A DNA stretch of 64,000 nt from Gammaproteobacteria bacterium (GTDB lineage Bacteria; Pseudomonadota; Gammaproteobacteria; Burkholderiales; Nitrosomonadaceae): positions 2,914,001 through 2,978,000 of the forward strand of contig CP054180.1 in NCBI GenBank assembly GCA_015709635.1, written 5' to 3'. The translations under genes were made by a program, and so were the position numbers. Positions 18,843-27,189 of this stretch are shown piece by piece; within the stretch, counting starts at the first letter, position 1; each line of letters opens with the position of its first letter. A model generated the notes under the pieces. It saw only the letters and a list, made by a program, of their open reading frames with translations, searched no databases and had not been told where the DNA came from.

Positions 18843-19202
18843 TCAACATTTTTCCAGCAATTCCTCTAACGCTGCCGTTACCTGCCGGGACTCGGTTTTC
18901 ATCTTCGCCAGCAGCTTGGCTGCCTTGCTCACATGATTTTTATCCCCGTATTCCTCCAACTGGCAGCATATGTCTGCAAGCAAATCCGCACCGATATTGG
19001 CCGCGCTCGATTTGAAGGTATGCGCGGCTTTTATCAGCGCACCACGATCAGCAGCGGCAATGGCATTTTCGATTTGTGTTTCAAAGTCAGGCGCTGACGA
19101 CAAATAAATTGCGATCAGTTTCTTCAGAAACCCGGTTCCACCCTCGGGGTCCATTTGCCGCCAGATATTGAGCTTATCTAAATTGAGCACAGGATTATTC
19201 AT
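18843..19202 (-). CDS. Stand-alone Hpt (histidine phosphotransfer) protein
   Basis: 119 residues consisting of one Hpt four-helix domain. The phosphorylatable His is His61 in AAHTFKSSAANIGA. Such proteins relay phosphate between receiver domains in multistep phosphorelays. No histidine kinase or response regulator is nearby, so its partners lie outside the window. It is followed 63 bases later by the thiolase gene on the same strand, which may be coincidence. Confidence 0.88.
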   Translation of the reverse strand: MNNPVLNLDKLNIWRQMDPEGGTGFLKKLIAIYLSSAPDFETQIENAIAAADRGALIKAAHTFKSSAANIGADLLADICCQLEEYGDKNHVSKAAKLLAKMKTESRQVTAALEELLEKC

Positions 19203-19275
19203 CGATTACCTGATCATCCGAATAATAAAACCGTTTTGTTTTATTGAACTCCATGAATCACTTCCAGCATCATCA

Positions 19276-19313
19276 CCCAGCGGACGATCTATCAGAGCAG
19301 ATCGCCCTCTGGG
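19276..19313 (-). terminator. Imperfect stem-loop after the P460-type gene
   Basis: CCCAG / CTGGG at the base and GATCT / AGATC near the loop form an interrupted hairpin, 20 bases after the stop of the gene at 19333. No T-run follows on the minus strand, so termination activity is uncertain. Confidence 0.35.
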
Positions 19314-19332
19314 TTTATCGTGGATTGGTTGA

Positions 19333-19854
19333 TTATTTCTTCACAAAATCAACCAGCTTCTGATAAGTAAACAAATAATCCTGCGCTTGCAGCGGTGTAT
19401 GGCATTGCACGCAGTTCAGTTCGTTGCTTTTTGCCGTGCCATCCGGATTATAAAGCGCAAATCCCCAATCGCCGGTGCGATTTTCCTTTGGAAATGAAGC
19501 ATCCCAATTATTGCGGTTTTCCATTACTGCAACAGCAGCCAGCGAATCGATTTCGAAGAGTCCATCGCTACCGGCGACTGGTTTACCATCCGCGCCTTTT
19601 TTAGGGGTATAGATTTCCATCACCACAACTCCACCAGGAGCGCTTTTATTTCCTTGCTTATAGCCGGCAATCGCAGCTTCGTTGGCGTACAACTTAGCAA
19701 CCTGCGTCTGGTTTGCGCGATTCATGGTGGCATACTGAGTGAAAGTCTTATTGTAATCCGCAGGAAACTTGACATGCTCCGGGTCTCCGCCGGCATAAAC
19801 GCTAACTGAGGTAATGGCTAATACTGCGGCAATGGCTCTCAATGTATTTTTCAT
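19333..19854 (-). CDS. Cytochrome P460 / c'-beta-like periplasmic haem protein
   Basis: 173 residues with a signal peptide (MKNTLRAIAAVLAITSVSVYAG) and a single haem-c site CVQCH (Cys148, Cys151, His152) near the C-terminus, the layout of the cytochrome P460 family. In ammonia oxidisers P460 oxidises hydroxylamine to N2O or NO, whereas the related c'-beta proteins bind NO. The difference depends on a haem-lysine cross-link that I cannot place reliably without an alignment. Single gene with its own ribosome site (AAGGAGAAGGAAC) before ATG 19854. Confidence 0.8.
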   Translation of the reverse strand: MKNTLRAIAAVLAITSVSVYAGGDPEHVKFPADYNKTFTQYATMNRANQTQVAKLYANEAAIAGYKQGNKSAPGGVVVMEIYTPKKGADGKPVAGSDGLFEIDSLAAVAVMENRNNWDASFPKENRTGDWGFALYNPDGTAKSNELNCVQCHTPLQAQDYLFTYQKLVDFVKK

Positions 19855-19952
19855 GTTCCTTCTCCTTGATAGAAATTTCTGGATTAAACAGGTTTTGGAG
19901 CGCTATCATACCGCATTCAACGGTAAAAATTGTTGACTCAAAGAATGCCTTA

Positions 19953-20318
19953 TCAACCGGCCAGATCCGCAACCAGCTTGATCGATAAATAAATGACCAG
20001 CACCGCGACCGCCAGGTGGATCGCAAAACTGACAGGATTTTCTTTAACCGCATCCCGGAAAGTTTTATTTTTTCCTTCCCGCTGCAAGCGGGCATACTCC
20101 TCCCGTATCCTAATGGCTCTCTCACTTTGATAAGCATCCAGCAATGCGCGCGCGTGTTCAAACTGACTGTCATCTGTAAGCCAGATCGCCGGCATCGATA
20201 CCCCCCAGTTTCCCGCTGAGGTTTCGTAAAAATCGATCGCGTTACTGGTCAGCAAATCACGCACATCCTGCGCTTCATCGTCGGAAACATCGGTAAGCCG
20301 GAATAAAATTTTTGCCAT
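19953..20318 (-). CDS. DUF6164-type hypothetical protein with C-terminal membrane helix
   Basis: 121 residues: a soluble N-terminal alpha/beta domain (MAKILFRLTDVSDDEAQDVRDLL) and one C-terminal membrane helix (FAIHLAVAVLVIYLSIKLVA). The N-terminal part resembles small domains that sense or sequester a ligand, but no function is known to me. A MITE-like element starts 32 bases upstream of its ATG. Confidence 0.75.
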   Translation of the reverse strand: MAKILFRLTDVSDDEAQDVRDLLTSNAIDFYETSAGNWGVSMPAIWLTDDSQFEHARALLDAYQSERAIRIREEYARLQREGKNKTFRDAVKENPVSFAIHLAVAVLVIYLSIKLVADLAG

Positions 20319-20350
20319 GAAGGATCTTTTGATATGTTATTTTCTGTGAG

Positions 20351-20487
20351 GGAAGCTCTGAAAAACTACTGCGCCCGGTCATGCTGTGTTACATCAGACT
20401 CAGAATGCTCATTTACCATTGTAAATTGCGCCTTTTCGCCTGATTCCGCCTTGCCTGACTATCGCTCGCTACTTTTTCAGAGCTTCC
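20351..20487 (-). mobile_element. MITE-like element, family A, complete copy
   Basis: 137 bp with perfect 15-bp terminal inverted repeats GGAAGCTCTGAAAAA / TTTTTCAGAGCTTCC and no coding capacity. It also holds an internal inverted stretch around TTTACCATTGTAAA. Related copies are at 36649-36762 and 55689-55769; this copy is inverted relative to them. It fills most of the divergent spacer between the DUF6164 gene and the SDR gene. Confidence 0.85.
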
Positions 20488-20589
20488 TTAGGTAAAAATT
20501 AATCAGTACTCAGTGATACTCACACTGTGTGCAAATTTATTATTAAGTCATGAAAAATAGCAATACCCATTTAAAGTTGGTCTGAATAA

Positions 20590-21426
20590 ATGAAAAAAAC
20601 CGTACTCATTACCGGATGCTCCAGCGGAATCGGCTACTGCGTCGCCAAAGGTTTGCAGGCACGCGGCTATCGCGTCTTTGCCACAGCCAGAAAACGCGAT
20701 AGCGTCGAAAAGCTGCTGGCGGAAGGACTGGAAAGCTTCCGTCTGGATTTAACCGACTCCAATTCGATTCACTTTGCTTTTGAAGAAACCATGCGCCGCA
20801 CCAATGGTGAACTCTATGCGCTCTTCAATAATGGCGCATTCGGCTTGCCCGGCGCAGTGGAAGACTTAAACCGCGACGCCCTGCGCGCGCAATTCGAGAC
20901 CAACGTATTCGGCTGGCAGGAATTGACCAATCTTGCGATCCCGGTGATGCGCCAACAAGGCTATGGACGCATCATTCAGAACAGCTCGGTGCTGGGCTTC
21001 GTTGCGCTGCCTTTCCGGGGCGCCTACAACGCTTCAAAATACGCCATCGAAGGCTTGAGCGACACGCTGCGCCTGGAACTCAAAGGCAGCAACGTGTACG
21101 TCAGCTTGATCGAGCCGGGACCGATCTCCAGTCTGTTCCGCATGAACGCCGTCAAAGCGCTGCAAAAATACATCGACATCGAAAACAGCGTTCATCGCGA
21201 AAAATATCAAGGGGTGCTGGCGCGTTTGAATAAGCAAGGCCCTGCGGTCCCGTTCACGCTGCCACCCGAAGCCGTGCTGAAACGGGTGATTCACGCGCTG
21301 GAAGCCAGCAAGCCGCAAGCACGTTATTACGTGACCGTTCCGACCTATCTGTTCGGCATTCTCAAACGCATACTCAGCACGCGTGCGCTGGATGCAATAC
21401 TTGCAAAATCAGGAAACAACAACTGA
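20590..21426 (+). CDS. Short-chain dehydrogenase/reductase
   Basis: 278 residues with the NAD(P)-binding motif TGCSSGIG (residues 8-15), the catalytic YNASK (Tyr-x3-Lys) and a preceding Ser in the QNSSVLGF strand, so it should be an active classical SDR. Substrate is not predictable. Its C-terminal tail with a hydrophobic stretch (TVPTYLFGILKRIL) is typical of the membrane-associated SDRs of this group. A MITE of family B begins 14 bases after its stop. Confidence 0.9.
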   Translation: MKKTVLITGCSSGIGYCVAKGLQARGYRVFATARKRDSVEKLLAEGLESFRLDLTDSNSIHFAFEETMRRTNGELYALFNNGAFGLPGAVEDLNRDALRAQFETNVFGWQELTNLAIPVMRQQGYGRIIQNSSVLGFVALPFRGAYNASKYAIEGLSDTLRLELKGSNVYVSLIEPGPISSLFRMNAVKALQKYIDIENSVHREKYQGVLARLNKQGPAVPFTLPPEAVLKRVIHALEASKPQARYYVTVPTYLFGILKRILSTRALDAILAKSGNNN

Positions 21427-21440
21427 TCAGGGAAACTTAG

Positions 21441-21583
21441 GGAAACGCTGATTAATTCGGCGGACGAGATGAAGCACGAGGCGCACGGAACACAGCAACC
21501 GAGACATATCAATAAGATAGGCGAGGAAGCGAGTACCGTGCAACGAAGTGATTCGCTCGTATAGTCAATTAATCAGCGTTTCC
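21441..21583 (+). mobile_element. MITE-like element, family B
   Basis: 143 bp with perfect 17-bp terminal inverted repeats GGAAACGCTGATTAATT / AATTAATCAGCGTTTCC and no open frame of its own. TTA lies next to both ends (TTA-G before the left, TTA after the right), a possible 3-bp target duplication. Its right end overlaps the 3' end of the lipoprotein gene at 21565-22074 and supplies that gene's stop codon. Confidence 0.85.
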
Positions 21584-22074
21584 TTAAGTTCAGCCGGGGA
21601 AGAAACACATGTCCGCAAGACTTTCCAGGCAATGTTGCCGAAAAACGGATCGCCTCGCAAAGATGCGTTAACCATAGTGCTGTCTATTTGCTGCAACAGC
21701 AAAGCAAATGCATAAACCGGCTTGTCGTTGTCACTGCGCTGTGTGGCTGATTGAACTTCCACCGCCGGATTGCCATAAATCAGAATAGCATCGGGATTCG
21801 ACGGTGCATACGTGGCGATAGCGTTGCGCAGATAACGGGTATCGTAGGCATGAATCTCCGATGCGTGAATATCGGGATATTGCCGGTTCTTGAATTGCAA
21901 CGGCCGCAAAAACGACCGTCCGTCGGATTGCAGCTTGGCGGTCACACACGCCGCGAGCGCGGCATGTTCTCCGGCCAATTTTTCTTCGAAGCGCTGCGTT
22001 TTGCCGGTTGTATCGTGCAAATTCGCGCATGCTGCCATAAAGGATACGGTTACAACCACAATCCAGCGCTTCAT
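21565..22074 (-). CDS. Putative lipoprotein, unknown function, 3' end from a MITE
   Basis: 169 residues from ATG 22074 (MKRWIVVVTVSFMAACANLHD), a short signal peptide ending in a lipobox-like FMAAC. Starting earlier at 22131 would place a non-signal stretch before it. No family recognised. The last residues (KETLIN and stop) are read from the right inverted repeat of the MITE at 21441-21583, so the original C-terminus was probably different. A DUF3460 gene lies about 60 bases upstream on the same strand. Confidence 0.7.
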   Translation of the reverse strand: MKRWIVVVTVSFMAACANLHDTTGKTQRFEEKLAGEHAALAACVTAKLQSDGRSFLRPLQFKNRQYPDIHASEIHAYDTRYLRNAIATYAPSNPDAILIYGNPAVEVQSATQRSDNDKPVYAFALLLQQIDSTMVNASLRGDPFFGNIAWKVLRTCVSSPAELKETLIN

Positions 22075-22134
22075 CGCAACACTTCCGAAAAAAATGGTAC
22101 AGCGATTGATGAGCAGCTCGTTGCCAATCAAACG

Positions 22135-22326
22135 CTAGCCGCCAAAATAAACGTACGGTTTCATCGGCTCGGCAGACTCCTTGAAACGTTTGCGCTCGTC
22201 CAGATTCTGCTCTTTGTCCCACCAAACGCTGCGCGCCTCCAGCCGCTTTTCTTGCACTTGCGGATTTTTTTCCAGAAATTCACGCATGAATCGGGTGTTT
22301 TCTGATTCGTAGTTATAATCCATCAC
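22135..22326 (-). CDS. DUF3460 family small protein
   Basis: 63 residues, highly charged, with the conserved pattern YESENTRFMREFLEKNP, then ARSVWWDKEQNLDERKRF and a C-terminal KPYVYFGG. This matches the small DUF3460 family found in betaproteobacteria, whose function is unknown. ATG at 22326 or 22323. Confidence 0.85.
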   Translation of the reverse strand: MMDYNYESENTRFMREFLEKNPQVQEKRLEARSVWWDKEQNLDERKRFKESAEPMKPYVYFGG

Positions 22327-22502
22327 TTATCCCCTGCAGTAAAATTGCAAAAGCCGAACTTTAGCACAGACCTCATTTTCGATACAGTCCCGCCCTTTAC
22401 TCCCAATCTTACAAGCAAATCGTGCGCCGCCATGCAGCAATGCTAGAATGCCGCTGTTATCACCACTTCCCAATTTAACTGCCCTACCGGCAATTTTTCT
22501 TC

Positions 22503-23537
22503 ATGCTTGTTCTCGGTATTGAAACGTCTTGCGACGAAACCGGAATCGCGCTTTATGACACCACGCGCGGCTTACTCAGTCACGCGCTGTATTCGCAAAT
22601 CGCCATGCACCGCGAATACGGCGGTGTGGTGCCGGAGCTGGCGTCGCGCGATCACATCCGCCGCGTGTTGCCGTTGATCCGGCAAGCCTTGCATGATGCG
22701 CATCATCAATTGCACGACATCGATGCAATTGCTTACACCCAAGGCCCAGGATTGGCCGGTGCGTTGCTGGTCGGCGCCAGCATCGGCGCTGCGCTTAGTT
22801 TTGCGCTGAACATTCCGGCACTCGGCATCCACCACCTCGAGGGTCACTTGCTATCGCCTTTACTGTCCACACCGGCACCAGCCTTCCCGTTCATCGCGCT
22901 ACTAGTTTCCGGCGGCCATACCCAATTGATGCAAGTCGACGCTGTCGGCCACTATCGATTGCTGGGTGAAACAGTCGACGACGCCGCCGGTGAAGCATTC
23001 GACAAAACTGCCAAATTATTGGGGCTCGGTTATCCCGGCGGCGCGGCGTTATCACAACTCGCCCGGCAAGGCCGGCCGAGGCAATTCAAGCTGCCGCGCC
23101 CCATGCTCAACAGCGGCGATCTGAATTTCAGTTTCAGCGGCCTGAAAACCGCGGTACTGACCTTGCTCAACAAGCAGGAAGCCGGCGATCAAATCCGCGC
23201 CGACATCGCATCGGCTTTTCAAGAAGCAGTGGTGGAAGTATTGACGGAAAAATCACTAGCGGCGCTGGCGCAAACCGGATTGAAGCAACTGGTCGTGGCG
23301 GGTGGGGTCGGCGCTAACGAACAACTGCGCCGCGCGCTCAGCGCAAAAGCCGCAGCAAAAGGCGCCACGGTATTTTACCCGGAGCTGGAATTCTGCACCG
23401 ACAACGGCGCCATGATCGCGTTTGCCGGTGCTATGCGCCTGCAAGCCATGCCGGAGCCTGTTCGGCAACCGGCAAGCAGTTTTACCGTCAATGCACGCTG
23501 GAATCTGGAAATGCTGGAAACGCCTGAAGCCGATTAA
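22503..23537 (+). CDS. tsaD: tRNA N6-threonylcarbamoyladenosine synthase subunit TsaD
   Basis: Transfers the threonylcarbamoyl group to A37 of ANN-decoding tRNAs, with TsaB and TsaE. 344 residues with the ASKHA-fold start MLVLGIETSCDETG, the metal-binding HLEGH (His111, His115) and the conserved CTDNGAMIA near the C-terminus. Essential in most bacteria. Its 3' end overlaps the 3' end of plsY by four bases, tail to tail. Confidence 0.97.
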   Translation: MLVLGIETSCDETGIALYDTTRGLLSHALYSQIAMHREYGGVVPELASRDHIRRVLPLIRQALHDAHHQLHDIDAIAYTQGPGLAGALLVGASIGAALSFALNIPALGIHHLEGHLLSPLLSTPAPAFPFIALLVSGGHTQLMQVDAVGHYRLLGETVDDAAGEAFDKTAKLLGLGYPGGAALSQLARQGRPRQFKLPRPMLNSGDLNFSFSGLKTAVLTLLNKQEAGDQIRADIASAFQEAVVEVLTEKSLAALAQTGLKQLVVAGGVGANEQLRRALSAKAAAKGATVFYPELEFCTDNGAMIAFAGAMRLQAMPEPVRQPASSFTVNARWNLEMLETPEAD

Positions 23538-24148
23538 ATGTCGGGCGATTTTTTTTCGCCGATCCGCCCTTCCTTGCCCGCCAGCAGATTGACGATGTTC
23601 GACTGGTGACGCCAGATCAGCAGTAACGACATCGCCGAAACCGCCAAGGTGTCGGCTTCAAAACCCAGCAGACCGATGCTGTAAAGCGGCGCCAATACCG
23701 CTGCGACCAGAGCCGACAGCGACGAAATGCGCCAAACGAATGCAACCAGCAACCAGGTCGCCATCGCCAGCAGCCCCAGCCACACATTCAGGCCGAGTAG
23801 CACGCCAACTGCGGTCGCCACACCTTTGCCCCCTTGGAAACGTAAAAACACCGGGAACACATGACCGAGAAATACCGCCAGCGCCGCCGCGGCGACCGCC
23901 TCATCACCCATCCCCCATTGCGGCGCATAAGCTTGCGCCAGAAAAACCGCCAGCCAGCCTTTTCCGGCGTCACCGAGCAACGTCAGCACCGCCGCGGCTT
24001 TCTTGCCGCTACGCAGCACATTGGTCGCGCCGGGATTTTTCGAACCGTACGAGCGCGGATCGGGTAGTTTAAAAATCCAACTGGAAATCAGCGCAAACGG
24101 CACGGAGCCCAGCAAATAAGCCAGCACGGCAAACAGCAATAACGTCAT
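23534..24148 (-). CDS. plsY: Glycerol-3-phosphate acyltransferase PlsY
   Basis: Membrane enzyme that transfers the acyl group of acyl-phosphate to glycerol-3-phosphate, the first step of phospholipid synthesis. 204 residues with five hydrophobic segments and the three family motifs: GSVPFA near the N-terminus, YGSKNPGATNVLR and FRFQGGKGVATA. Lies convergent with tsaD and divergent from folB, the usual order in many proteobacteria. Confidence 0.95.
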   Translation of the reverse strand: MTLLLFAVLAYLLGSVPFALISSWIFKLPDPRSYGSKNPGATNVLRSGKKAAAVLTLLGDAGKGWLAVFLAQAYAPQWGMGDEAVAAAALAVFLGHVFPVFLRFQGGKGVATAVGVLLGLNVWLGLLAMATWLLVAFVWRISSLSALVAAVLAPLYSIGLLGFEADTLAVSAMSLLLIWRHQSNIVNLLAGKEGRIGEKKSPDI

Positions 24149-24255
24149 CAGATTCGCACCACTTGGAAAAAATAGACTAGAATCCGGTATCGCCCGCTTC
24201 CATTAAGCTTCCGGCCATACCCGAACAATCCGCACATTTTAGCGCTTAATCATTC

Positions 24256-24630
24256 ATGGATATCATTTTTCTGCACGACCTCAAAGCCAAAACGCTGATC
24301 GGCGTTTATCCGTGGGAGCGCATCGTGCCGCAAACCATTCAATTGGATCTGGAAATCGCCCTCCCCAGTAGCCGCGCCTGCCGGACGGACAACATTAATG
24401 ATGCGCTCGATTACGCATTGATCGTCGAGCGCATCAACGACATTCTGACGAATAAACATTTCTCGCTGCTGGAAGCGCTGGCCGAGCATATCGCGCAAAC
24501 CATCCTAAGCGAATTTCACTCACCGTGGGTCAAGGTCAGCGTCGCCAAACTGGGCATTATCCGTGGGGTAAAGAAGCTGGGAATCCGTATTGAGCGAAAA
24601 GCTAATATCAACCACATAGAGAATAATTAG
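24256..24630 (+). CDS. folB: Dihydroneopterin aldolase
   Basis: Folate synthesis enzyme that cleaves dihydroneopterin. 124 residues with the start MDIIFLHDLKAKTLIGVYPWE, the conserved Glu region and the C-terminal WVKVSVAKLG strand. It starts from the gap shared with plsY, the common plsY-folB pairing. Confidence 0.94.
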   Translation: MDIIFLHDLKAKTLIGVYPWERIVPQTIQLDLEIALPSSRACRTDNINDALDYALIVERINDILTNKHFSLLEALAEHIAQTILSEFHSPWVKVSVAKLGIIRGVKKLGIRIERKANINHIENN

Positions 24631-24803
24631 ACGAAAATCACTCAGGTTTTCACAATCTCTTTGTGTACGATAAAGATCGTTTTCATGACAAAATTTTCAA
24701 TGTTTCTAGAAAATTATCTCTTATTTAGATAATCAAAAAATTTACAACAACTAACACCATAGTTGATAATACAATTTATCCATGCTGAATCAGGAGGTAT
24801 GCT

Positions 24804-25154
24804 ATGCGCACAATACAAGTTACCGCTGTTTTTTATGCAGCTCTCGCAATATTGCTTATGAATAGCACCGTTACCGCACAAGATATCAGCGATATTCAAA
24901 GACAATTCAATGCCGAAACGACCGGCAAGCCTTTCAGTGTCCCCGACAACGCCACGCTGACGAAAGCGCTGAAGGAAGCCACCGATAGAGGTACGCCGAC
25001 TAAAACGCCAAATTATCAGCCAGGTTGTTTCGGCCTAGGCTGTGTTTTGGGGCAGAATTATGGCTACGGTGGCTATTTCGGCGGTTATACGCGACCGTAT
25101 TACGGCGGTTTGTATGGCGCCGGCAATTATCTGCCGTATTATTACGGCTGGTAA
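24804..25154 (+). CDS. Exported Gly/Tyr-rich hypothetical protein
   Basis: 116 residues with a signal peptide ending near VTAQ (about residue 25), a polar middle and a C-terminal tail rich in Gly and Tyr (NYGYGGYFGGYTRPYYGG). Two Cys (PGCFGLGC) sit before the tail. An AGGAGGT ribosome site lies just before the ATG. Function unknown; such tails often mediate assembly at the cell surface. Confidence 0.75.
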   Translation: MRTIQVTAVFYAALAILLMNSTVTAQDISDIQRQFNAETTGKPFSVPDNATLTKALKEATDRGTPTKTPNYQPGCFGLGCVLGQNYGYGGYFGGYTRPYYGGLYGAGNYLPYYYGW

Positions 25155-25239
25155 TTTTAAAAAAACCGACAAACCGTTTCGATCACGCCAACAATTCAAT
25201 TAATTCAATTTTTCATTCAATCATCAAAAGGGAGATGCA

Positions 25240-26013
25240 ATGGATTACTCCATTAACAAGAATACCTGGGTACTAACAGGAATCATGCTGTGTTCTTTGA
25301 TTTTAAGCGGGTGTGCCGCAGTTCATACATCCATTGCCAAGAAAGATCTGGATGTGCAAACCAAAATGAGCGATTCCATTTTTCTGGATCCTGTCGAGCC
25401 GGATAAAAAAGTCATCTACCTGAATATTCGCAACACCTCCGACAAAACCAATTTTGATATTACCGCAACAGTCGCCCGAGCATTGGAAGGGCGCGGCTAC
25501 CGTATCACCACCAATCCGAAAGAAGCGCATTACTGGCTGCAAGCCAATGTGCTGAGTGTCGACAAAGCCAGTCCGACCGCTGCAGAGGCCGCGCTGAGAG
25601 CGGGATATGGCGGCATGGGTAGCGCAGCCTTGGGTGCTGCCGTGGGAACAGCCACTGGCGCAGCGATGGGCGGTTGGACGGGCGCCGGTATTGGCGGGCT
25701 GGCTGGCGCGGCGGCATTCGGTGTCGCCAGCACGATCGCCGACGCCGCTGTCAAGGATGTCACGTTTATGGCGATCACCGATGTCGAGATCGCGGAACGC
25801 GCCGAAGAGGGTGTCATTGTGCGCGAAGACCGGCAGCAGGATGCCAAACAAGGCGTGGGCGGCGCCAGAAGACAATCTTCCACAAAAGTCAGCGAAATGA
25901 ACAAATTCCGCACCCGCGTAGTGAGCACGGCCAATAAGGTCAATTTGCAGTACGAAGAAGCCGCGGTTGAATTGACCAATGGATTGGCGCGTTCCATCTC
26001 CGGGCTTTTCTAG
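25240..26013 (+). CDS. traT: TraT-like outer-membrane lipoprotein
   Basis: 257 residues with a lipoprotein signal (lipobox LSGCAA), then the TraT pattern: KKDLDVQTKMSDSIFLDP, IRNTSDKTNFD, a Gly-rich hydrophobic centre, AITDVEIAERA and the closing FRTRVVSTANKVNLQYEEA. TraT of F-type plasmids blocks entry of related plasmids and confers complement resistance. This copy is chromosomal with no other transfer gene near it. A hairpin follows at 26054-26085. Confidence 0.85.
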   Translation: MDYSINKNTWVLTGIMLCSLILSGCAAVHTSIAKKDLDVQTKMSDSIFLDPVEPDKKVIYLNIRNTSDKTNFDITATVARALEGRGYRITTNPKEAHYWLQANVLSVDKASPTAAEAALRAGYGGMGSAALGAAVGTATGAAMGGWTGAGIGGLAGAAAFGVASTIADAAVKDVTFMAITDVEIAERAEEGVIVREDRQQDAKQGVGGARRQSSTKVSEMNKFRTRVVSTANKVNLQYEEAAVELTNGLARSISGLF

Positions 26014-26053
26014 AATCGAGTTTCAGGCATTGGAATTTGTGAAATCCACTACA

Positions 26054-26085
26054 TTTCCCGGTCGCAGATGATCGCGGCCGGGAAA
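26054..26085 (+). terminator. Stem-loop after the traT-like gene
   Basis: TTTCCCGG / CCGGGAAA (8 bp) extended by CGC / GCG past one mismatch, loop of about 8 bases, 40 bases after the stop. No T-run follows, so this is a candidate only. Confidence 0.5.
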
Positions 26086-26153
26086 CATGTTCTCATCTCA
26101 CCGCACAATACTCTTCAACCTAGCATCGTTTTCTTATTTACAAGGAGTGCATG

Positions 26154-26498
26154 ATGCCAAGAAAAACAATCCCTGCTGCGCTGGTCTTGATTCTATTTCT
26201 TACTGTTTCCACAGCTCAAGCGCAAAAAAACAATCCGGCTGCCGACAGCCGTGATGCCATCAACCGCATGACAAAAGAACTGGGACTCAACGAAACGCAG
26301 CGGACTAAAGTCGAAACCATTCTTAACACAGAGAAAAAGAAAGTTGAAGCCGTCTTTGCCGAAGAAAGAAAAAAACTGCAATCGATTCAGGAAGAAACCC
26401 GATCCAACTTGAAAGCAGTATTGACCCCGGAACAAATGGGAAAACTGGAAAACAAAATGCGTCAGGAAAGCAATAAAAACGCACCGCAGAAAAAGTAA
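26154..26498 (+). CDS. Spy/CpxP-like periplasmic protein
   Basis: 114 residues with a signal peptide (LILFLTVSTAQAQ) and a mature part made of long charged helices. It carries two copies of the LTxxQ-like pattern (LNETQRTKVETI and LTPEQMGKLE), the mark of the Spy/CpxP chaperone family that protects periplasmic proteins under envelope or metal stress. Two ATGs follow one another; the second (26154) is better spaced from AAGGAG. Confidence 0.75.
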   Translation: MPRKTIPAALVLILFLTVSTAQAQKNNPAADSRDAINRMTKELGLNETQRTKVETILNTEKKKVEAVFAEERKKLQSIQEETRSNLKAVLTPEQMGKLENKMRQESNKNAPQKK

Positions 26499-26502
26499 TC
26501 GA

Positions 26503-27189
26503 TCAAGCCTCGATTGATGATCGATAGCGCGCCGGATCGGCCACACCTGCCGCTTCGAATCCCGCTGTGCGAATCCGGCAGGAGTCGCAAATACCGCATG
26601 CCCGCCCCGCTTCATCCGCTTGATAGCAAGAAACCGTCAGGCCGTAATCCACTCCCAAAGCCAGCCCGGTTTGGATGATTTCCTTTTTGGATAAATGCAT
26701 CAGCGGCGTATGAATCGTTAATTTTTTTCCTTCAACACCTGCTTTAGTAGCGAGATTCGCCATTTGCTCGAAAGCCTGGATGTATTCCGGGCGGCAATCC
26801 GGGTAACCGGAATAATCGACCGCATTCACACCGACAAAAATATCCTGACTTCCCAAGACTTCCGCCCACGCCAGTGCCAGCGACAGCATGATAGTGTTCC
26901 TCGCGGGCACATAGGTAACCGGAATTTCCGTTTTTTCTCCGGCGATTGGAACTTCAATCGCATCATCGGTCAACGCCGATCCGCCAAAGGCGGTCAGGTC
27001 GAGTGTGATTATTTGATGCTGATGTGCACCGAGTGAGCGCGCAACCTTTTTTGCCGCCTCCAGCTCCGAGCGATGCCGTTGCCCGTAATCGACACTCAAC
27101 GCATAGCACTGAAAACCTCGATCGCGCGCGATCGCCAGCACCGTCACAGAATCCAATCCGCCGGACAGCAATACTACGGCTTTTTTCAT
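26503..27189 (-). CDS. queC: 7-cyano-7-deazaguanine synthase
   Basis: Makes preQ0 from carboxy-deazaguanine, ATP and ammonia, for queuosine in tRNA. PP-loop SGGLDS at residues 9-14 and the zinc-binding Cys cluster CYQADEAGRACGICDSC near the end. The start at ATG 27189 overlaps the queE stop in an ATGA; a frame upstream adds only seven unrelated residues. 228 residues, normal length. Confidence 0.95.
   Translation of the reverse strand: MKKAVVLLSGGLDSVTVLAIARDRGFQCYALSVDYGQRHRSELEAAKKVARSLGAHQHQIITLDLTAFGGSALTDDAIEVPIAGEKTEIPVTYVPARNTIMLSLALAWAEVLGSQDIFVGVNAVDYSGYPDCRPEYIQAFEQMANLATKAGVEGKKLTIHTPLMHLSKKEIIQTGLALGVDYGLTVSCYQADEAGRACGICDSCRIRTAGFEAAGVADPARYRSSIEA

Noticed and set aside
20500..20535. 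Short palindrome CACACTGTGTG upstream of the SDR gene as a CRP-like site
   Set aside because: Spacing and half-sites do not fit TGTGA-N6-TCACA.
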